Shown: in pieces, positions 57,688-64,000 of the stretch
Layout of the letters: every line of letters begins with the position of its first letter
Numbering within the stretch: position 1 is the first letter of the stretch
DNA from: Melieria omissa
Lineage: Eukaryota > Arthropoda > Insecta > Diptera > Ulidiidae
Assembly (NCBI GenBank): GCA_963971225.1
Contig: OZ020269.1
Location: 2,728,001 to 2,792,000 of the forward strand
Reading direction: 5' to 3'
Length of the DNA stretch: 64,000 nucleotides
The notes under the pieces: generated by a model
Databases searched by the model: none
What the model was told of the DNA's origin: nothing
What the model saw: only the letters and a program-made list of their open reading frames with translations
Program-made: the position numbers and the translations under genes

Positions 57688-58338
57688 CTACCAAAAATCG
57701 GAGCCTGTGTACCAAGTGTTCACAAGTAAGAGCAGCACTGTCGCCGCCTGAAGACTTGTTCCTATACCTGTCTCCACGCGTCTGAATATACTAGGTGCTG
57801 TCCCGCGTCCCGTGTTGCACAGCGGCTTCTCACAGCAGGACGTACATGCGTACAGTTTGGTCCGCTCACCGATCACAATACAGCCGGCTTCGCAGTTGAC
57901 AGCACATCGCCGGTCTAAGGACCACATTTTGGGTGAACTGGTCGAGTTCTCCGTACTAGTTGTGTACGAAAACCGTTTAACCTATGTAACAAAATAACAT
58001 TATCAATAGTCGAAAGAGACTTGGAGGACCTACCATGCAAATGAATTCCTCTCCTTTACATTTGTGTACGAACGAAGACACATTCCTCGCAGCTACTTCA
58101 ACGCAAGCCTCACCGTGGTCCATGGTATCGCACTCGTAGCACCAGAGGTCATTGATGCGCTCCGTGGCTGCCTGTGTGCGGTGCACAGTATTTGATATGG
58201 ATTGCGCAACAGCTGTAAATATATCGATTTCTCACCGCTCGCATTCTGCATGTTCGTGCGAGTTTCTCATAGCTTACCTGAACACATTAAACAGCACAAG
58301 TAAACCAAGCTTGTTCTTGCTTTAAGTAAGTTTGGCAT
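57688..58338 (-). CDS. Ly6/three-finger (uPAR-type) GPI-anchored protein, 177 aa
   Basis: Three exons on the minus strand: 58338-58278, 58212-58034 and 57981-57688 (stop included); 534 nt in total, with phases 1 and 0 agreeing. Introns are 65 and 52 bp with GTAAGC and GTAGGT donors. Residues 1-24 form a signal peptide (SLVYLCCLMCSAVAQ). The mature part begins with LWCYECDT and carries the spaced cysteines of a three-finger fold, ending in YACTSCCEKPLCN, the CC....CN signature of Ly6 domains. A hydrophobic C-terminus (AATVLLLLVNTWY) after a small-residue stretch fits a GPI-attachment signal, so the product should be displayed on the outer cell surface. Insect Ly6 proteins act in septate junctions, signalling and channel regulation; which one this is I cannot say. 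Confidence 0.85.
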
Positions 58339-58602
58339 GATTTTGCACCTGTTTCTTAAGATTGCTAAGATATGCAATAGTTCGGGCTTTGGCTTACTCT
58401 GGCTTCCTTTTATCTGTTTGTAACTGTGAGTGAGAGTGCGAGTGAGATACATGATACAATAAACAAGGTGAACTAAGTACGGAAAACCTCCTCCAAAATT
58501 GTTTGTTTACGTACGCCAATTTCAAAGAGCAAGAATTTGCGTTCCCCAAAAACCACAGTTGCATTTTGCAAGTAGCAGTTCGTGGCAAATATACATACAT
58601 AT

Positions 58603-58764
58603 CAGGGCGGATTCAAAAAAATATTTTCGGGGGTTTCAAAAAGTAATTATTTAATATTCATAAATGTTTATGTATATACCTTTTAATTTGTATGTAGCTT
58701 TAAAGTCGACCCTAATATTTCGGGGGGTTTCAACCCTCAAAACCACCCCCTGAATCCGCCACTG
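58603..58764. mobile_element. hAT-type MITE, 162 bp
   Basis: Ends CAGGGCGGATTCA and the complement TGAATCCGCCACTG, G-rich next to both ends, flanked by perfect 8-bp duplications ATACATAT at 58595-58602 and 58765-58772. It lies upstream of the Ly6 gene. Confidence 0.85.
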
Positions 58765-58772
58765 ATACATAT

Positions 58773-60297
58773 ATAGATATATATTTATACCTATATTTTA
58801 ACATACATATATATACATGATTAAATAAGCAAAATAAATATTATGAGCAATGTTCTATTTAAAATATAAGTTTCAAACATGAATTATGAAAACAGGCATA
58901 TGATACTACTTTCAAAAACAAACCTTTGTCCTAAATTTAAGCTGCAGTAAACCACCCTGTTCCATGAGAACACTTGCCGACAACTGTCATTTCTCGTACG
59001 CCAATTTTCGTGACTCTCCGTACTTAGTCTAACTGCCTTGTTAATTGTATCATGCTTGACATATACCGAAATGATGAGGACATGCGCAACACTGCTATAA
59101 ATGTATGTATTAAGGATTGCAATCCCCATGGGCGGACCCAGGTCTGGGCCGGGGAGGTAATTTTCCCCCTAAAATTCGAAATTATATATTCTTACTATAT
59201 TACTATAGTTTATTTTATGCTTGTGTCACCTTAATTTCGAAAAACACGGACCGTCTAGTTGATCGGCTTTGCTTAAACTTTGCGTTAATTCGTTGTAAAC
59301 ATTTAGCGTAGCTCGCAATAAGTTTGGAGAACAGATAAGTGTTAAAGTTGTTATCGATTTCGATGCGTTGTTAAAAGAACCCAAATGTCGAAGAATGCCA
59401 CCAAAAACGGTTGAACAATAAGCTATATCTATAGAACGTTATAATATCCTCGAACTTAATCCGAATTTGTCAAATCTATGTTCAAAATCCACGACATTAA
59501 AAAAAAACCTTGTTAAATGTAATAACAATTAGTGAAAATCTAATGACAATTTTACACAATTGCACAGTTGAATGCACGGCGCAGCTGTCAAACAATAAAT
59601 CCATTGCAAATGGAACATTTTTGCAATCGAATGGCTGAAGGAAAAGTCCCTCGGCCTTTGTTAGCCCCTTTGTTGAACGCCCATGAAATGAAGTAAAGCG
59701 CCGTAACCGTAGCTCCATGTCAAATTTCGACTTATAATTCCGAGCCATCTTAAAAATACAAGTTGTATGGGTAGTGCCACGCCTTCCAATCCAATGTTCA
59801 CCCCATTTTTTCAGTCGAATTGTAAGAGTAAATAATAAGCTTGGGCCAGTTTCATTAATGTGTGTAAATCGGGTCTCAACGTTTTCAAATACAGAAATTG
59901 CTGGAACCAAATATGGTTTCAAATGGTATTGGCCTCAAAAGTTGTACGCAAACCCCCTCCTCAACCGAAATAAAATCCTGTGTGAGCCACTGCAATTAAT
60001 AATAGATGCCTCTTTTTCTTGCAATTTTGATGTAACCAACACTCCGCTGTTCAAAAAATTGGAAACAAGGCACAACGTGCACTTACATCAATTTTGTTTT
60101 CTATTTATTATTTTGTAACGGTACTTCCCCCAGCTTCCATATTTGGAGTAAAGATGGGTAAGGTACTAAGTTATCGATTTCGCTAAAAAACCATATGAAA
60201 ACCCTTTACAACATTAAAGATTAGGAGCAAATTGGTTTTATTAAAATTAATGATTGTATATAGTTAAAAAAAATATGTGAATTTGCAAAGAGTGCCC
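58773..60297. other. Intergenic, one possible transposon end
   Basis: GGGCGGACCCAGGTCTGGGC at about 59126 looks like a hAT-style G-rich terminus without partner. The minus frame 59922-59497 is open for 141 codons but unrecognised. Confidence 0.35.
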
Positions 60298-63230
60298 TCA
60301 GTAAAGTTTGAGATATTGGAGAGCCTGACGGCTCTGCAGAGGATACAGTTCGCCCACGTTGAACATGAGGTCGACAATATGTGTGGGTCGTAGCATGCGC
60401 CACGGCATATATTTCATCGTCTTCTTATCGCAGTGTACGTCGTGCTCGACCTCGACGGGCAGCGGCACTTCGTTGAACAGTATTCTGCCATCAACGTTAC
60501 GCTGCAGCGTACAAGGTAGCCCGATCTGATCGGCGAGTGCCTTAAAGAGAATGGCCCGTTCAAACTGGCAGCCGCTGCGCACCATACCAATCGGTATAAA
60601 ATTGCAGTGCAACGTCAACGTCAGCTCCTTTAGGTGGCATTTGACGGTGTGCATTGAGCAATCCTCAGTCGCGTTCAGGTCCAGCGACTTTAGTCCTTCG
60701 TTTAAAGATCGCGTTACGACGTCGGCTATAACTTTGGCGCGCTTCGCAACATTGTCGAAATCGATGGCGCGCTGCATTTTTTTTGGATTCTGCACCAAAC
60801 CATTTTTCTAAAAAATCAAGGCATTTTCATCGGTCAACAATGAGGCAGGGGTTCCACATAATCACCTCTAGTTCTTCATTAAGTTCGTCCAAGTACTTGG
60901 GCAGATATTCATCGCCCGGTTTGCGGCAGTAGCACCAGCCTGTAACATCGGCCATTATTTCGTTCTCCTCGAAGCACTCGAGCGGCACTTCCACCACCAA
61001 TTCCGGCGGGCTGACGGCGCGCTCGAAGTTCACCACCAGTATGGGATGAAGTGGCGACACCTCCTCCTTGAGAATATGTTGAAATACGCGAAAATCGTCA
61101 AACTTCTTCTTTGACACTAAAAAGTCGTTGCCAGCTGTGCTGTCCGTGAAGCTAAGGTGATTGCGTATGCAGAACTTGAGGCTTGGGCACTTGGAGAGAA
61201 TGCTGTCAATGGCAGGGCCCCACGTGGAAACGCAGAAAGCGTGCTTCTGGTGCAGCATTAGTCTGAAAGTAGGCAGAAGTACTTGGTAAACTATCAGCAC
61301 CATGCTCCCTATGAACAATCTGAAATTTACACTTCCAGTACGCCGGTGTCGATGTATTCATGCACGAATTCTGGAAAGCGGGTTGTCTGCATGATAAAGT
61401 TGGTCACTGACGTTTTTACCAGGTTGGAGAGTGACTTCAAACCACGCTTTATTGAAGGAGCGATGTAATATTGCAGTAGCCCATTGCGCACACTCTCTTC
61501 GTCGACCAGCGTGCACAGACAGCGGAATATATTGTTGACCAGGACAGCGGCCGAGAATGAATTCTTCGAAAGTTAAAATAGAAACACGTCAAAATTTCGC
61601 AGCCAGTCGTTACTGTGTCTATTATACTCTGCACTCAGCATCAGGCCAAGTGCAGGATATAACAACTCGTATAATAAATCGCGAAATATAAGAACATCTC
61701 ACTTTTAAAAGCAGCGCGATATTCTGAGTTAACAACGGTGTCTCGCCGAGGTACGAGCGGTACTCATTATTCTGCGCCATCTGCTCAATTATGTTCAACA
61801 TCGAGAGTATATAGTCGATTGACAACTCGGCAAGGCCCTGACCGAATATTTTGGCCAGCACCTCTGCCACATCCAAATGCATCAGTTCCGTTGCAGTTTT
61901 GTGGAATGTGAACAACAGTAAATTATTAATCAACTCAGCCGATTGTTCCCGAGTCTTAATAATGACATCCTCGTTGAGCATCATCGCTGCAATCGAATGT
62001 GTCAGATGTAAAAAATTACCTGAATTAATTCAATTCAGAGCTTAACATACCAAGCAGCTTTGAGAGCACTCCATGGTCATATACGTCAACAATCCGTTGC
62101 GCTGCTACAGGCAACTTCATCAACCGATTGAGACCGGTCAGCACGTGCGTCGACGTGGTCACTTCGTTTTGAAGCAAACAGTCCAAGAAGAGATCGGTTA
62201 TGTTGGCGGCATGCAGGCGGGACAGGAATTGTGGATATTTGGCGTTCTCGGCGAAGATTGAGATTATTTTGCACTTGACTTCGAGTGGGTATTTGTTTAC
62301 ATTCACTTCCATATTTTGCACAATCTTGTCAAAGAGGTTCTGTTCAAAGAACAGCTGCGTTATGCGCTCACTCCGCATTGCGGTCGCCAGCACTTCAATG
62401 ACTTCGTAGGCCTGCTCACTCATCGCGTCGTCGCAAAATGTTTTTGTCAGCTGCTGCAGCATAAAGATGGTGCGATCGTTGCTACCAAATGGGCCGTCCT
62501 CACTGGTATCTACTACCAGGTCTTTGATGACCTTCAGGGCAGCACTGCGTATTTCGTTGAACTCGTTGGTGAGATCGCAAATGACACGGTCAACGGGAAA
62601 CAAGGGGTGAGCAGTGAATGCTTGCATTGTTTCGATGTCCTGCAGCTGTAGTATCTTATGCAGCGCCTCAAAAGAGTGCCATATTATGTCCGGGTTCTCC
62701 GACTTCTTTATAACGGTGAAGAATTTTTCCAAATAGTCTGTTTTGTCGAGAATCTCGCGAGCCACTTGAGGATCGTTCAGACACATATTAGTTACGACAC
62801 TCAAATATTCCACACAGAAATCGTCATTTTCTTCGATATAAAATTGCAAACAGAGCTCTAAAATTTGCATAGTTTTCTCCACCTCCAAGTCCTGCAGTAT
62901 GTTCATGCTTTCGATCATGGCAGCAACCAGGTAGAGAGCAAACCGCTTTATCATTAAATTCGTGCTAGTGATGAAGAATTGCTTCTGCAGTAGTAGCTCC
63001 AACAGGTTTTGTTGCTTGATCTCCGCGATGTTTTCTTCCTGCTTTCGGGCAAACTCTGTCAAGTGCTTAAACACGGTTATAAGGACACCCTCTTCAGCCG
63101 AACCGAGCAAGAGCAGAGCTGTTTCGATAGCCTGCATGCGAACGGTCAACTCCTGAAAGGTCTCATTCTCCTTCTTGCTGCGATTAACGTACCCAGCTTT
63201 TGAAGTATATATGCTTTTGGGTCTCGACAT
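60298..63230 (-). CDS. Armc3: ARMC3-like armadillo-repeat protein, 867 aa
   Basis: Five exons on the minus strand: 63230-62051, 61986-61703, 61563-61331, 61262-60866 and 60807-60298; 2604 nt in total, all phases consistent, introns 58-139 bp (donors GTATGT, GTGAGA, GTAAAT, GTGATT). Residues about 20-600 are helical armadillo-type repeats (for example EGVLITVFKHLTEFA, YLSVVTNMCLNDPQVA). The C-terminal about 180 residues resemble the EDR1/CTR1 peptidase-like domain of ARMC3: TLHCNFIPIGMVRSGCQFER, ILFKALADQIGLPCTL, then RPTHIVDLM. The combination and the length (mammalian ARMC3 is about 870 residues) support orthology. Mammalian ARMC3 functions in sperm; a similar role here is inference. The acceptor of the last exon could instead be 18 nt downstream, also in frame. 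Confidence 0.85.
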
Positions 63231-64000
63231 ATTTTTGCGCGCGTTTCACGTCGACAATTAAGTAGTCAGCAGGGCACCAAAACAGTTTTCAATTGAAATA
63301 TTACAGACAGTGTAGCTTTTATTAAATTAAAATGTGATTGTCAAATGGAGCAAAATACGGCGAAAGAACACGAACTGAGGAAAATCGAAAATTCGAAACT
63401 ATTTGTCAGCGAGTGTTGTGCTTATTTTAAAACCCGGCACGAATTTTACTCAACAATCGTTAAATGTGTATTTATTTCTGAATTTCAAAATACACTGCAA
63501 GACTTACCCCGTTTAATTGTGTGTGTTACTAATGTTCCAAAAAATCGGCCAACATTCGGTTCAAATATTGTATTCATAATGTAGCATATGTCTACATCAC
63601 GATATTTATTGCTTATCGATTAAATATCTATATGTGAAGAAATCTTTTTCCAATTCTAAATGCAGAGTATTTGATAGGCACATGTGTATGATTAAAGTTG
63701 AAAAAGACCGTTCGCTTAAGCGCAAGTGCCGTTAAATGGAGGATTGAACGGTTCACAGATGCAAAGGAAATTGCACGAGGTTGCGATATAATTTCATATG
63801 TACGAAATTATATTCACATAAGTACGTGATGAGATTCACACATGAGACGTGGCCATACTGCTGTCAGCCACAATTGCATAAACTATGCAATTTATAAAAG
63901 AATTTGAGCCTCAAGGAGGGCGGGTAAGAAGGCACTTGTTCACTTCAAGTTATAATTACTTTTGTCTTAACGATGCACACAAACCCTAACGCATTTGTGT
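63231..64000. other. 5' flank of the ARMC3-like gene
   Basis: AT-rich. A plus-strand frame at 63345-63584 (79 codons, MEQNTAKEHELRKIEN start) could be the start of a divergent gene but has no recognisable domain; no TATA box could be assigned with confidence. Confidence 0.4.

Noticed and set aside
1..64000. CRISPR array, operon, restriction or other prokaryote-type system
   Set aside because: No spaced direct repeats or bacterial gene organisation; introns and transposons are those of an insect.

Overview
The window is nuclear DNA of a higher dipteran, most likely a tephritid-type fruit fly (inference). The genes have short fly-type introns (58-139 bp) with GT..AG ends. The background is AT-rich and packed with insect transposons: BEL/Pao, Ty3/gypsy, R1-type LINE, Tc1/mariner, hAT, piggyBac-type TTAA elements, Helitron and a tRNA-derived SINE. 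There is no bacterial or organellar signature, and nothing that looks like a CRISPR array, operon or defence island.

Layout. (1) 1-14438, minus strand: the middle of a Ryk-family receptor gene (derailed/doughnut/Derailed-2 type). Five exons encode the WIF domain, the transmembrane helix and the juxtamembrane region. The first four are clustered at 13474-14438; the fifth is at 1452-1600, across an 11.9-kb intron full of transposons: a LINE, a palindromic Tc1 derivative, a SINE, a hAT with a nested element, a Harbinger fragment and a foldback element. The kinase exons lie beyond the left edge and the signal-peptide exon was not found. (2) 14.4-37.5 kb: mostly sequence with no recognisable gene, holding a TTAA MITE, a second SINE, a solo gypsy LTR, a decayed full-length gypsy element at 20544-26677 (itself hit by a TTAA MITE), a 5'-truncated R1-type LINE with a 13-bp target duplication, and a Helitron built from ~270-bp tandem units. 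(3) 37.5-45.9 kb: a transposon nest. A piggyBac-like element contains a hAT, which contains an inverted-repeat element, which contains a Tc1; four more TTAA elements follow, one inside another. (4) 48958-53810: a young BEL/Pao element on the minus strand that keeps a 939-codon gag-protease frame but has no reverse transcriptase or integrase. (5) 55.8-63.2 kb: a P-element/THAP9-like fragment, then two intact minus-strand genes: a 177-residue secreted, probably GPI-anchored Ly6/three-finger protein (3 exons) and an 867-residue ARMC3-like armadillo-repeat protein with a C-terminal EDR1/CTR1-type domain (5 exons).

The three host genes are unrelated and do not form a pathway: Ryk is a Wnt-binding pseudokinase receptor in axon guidance, Ly6 proteins sit on the cell surface, and ARMC3 proteins are associated with cilia and sperm. 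I see no convincing new biological system. What merits a second look is transposon architecture: the four-deep nest, the palindromic Tc1 with its third catalytic residue replaced in both arms, the pol-less BEL element with a long intact frame, and the density of TTAA insertions. All identifications come from reading the sequence; no search was run.
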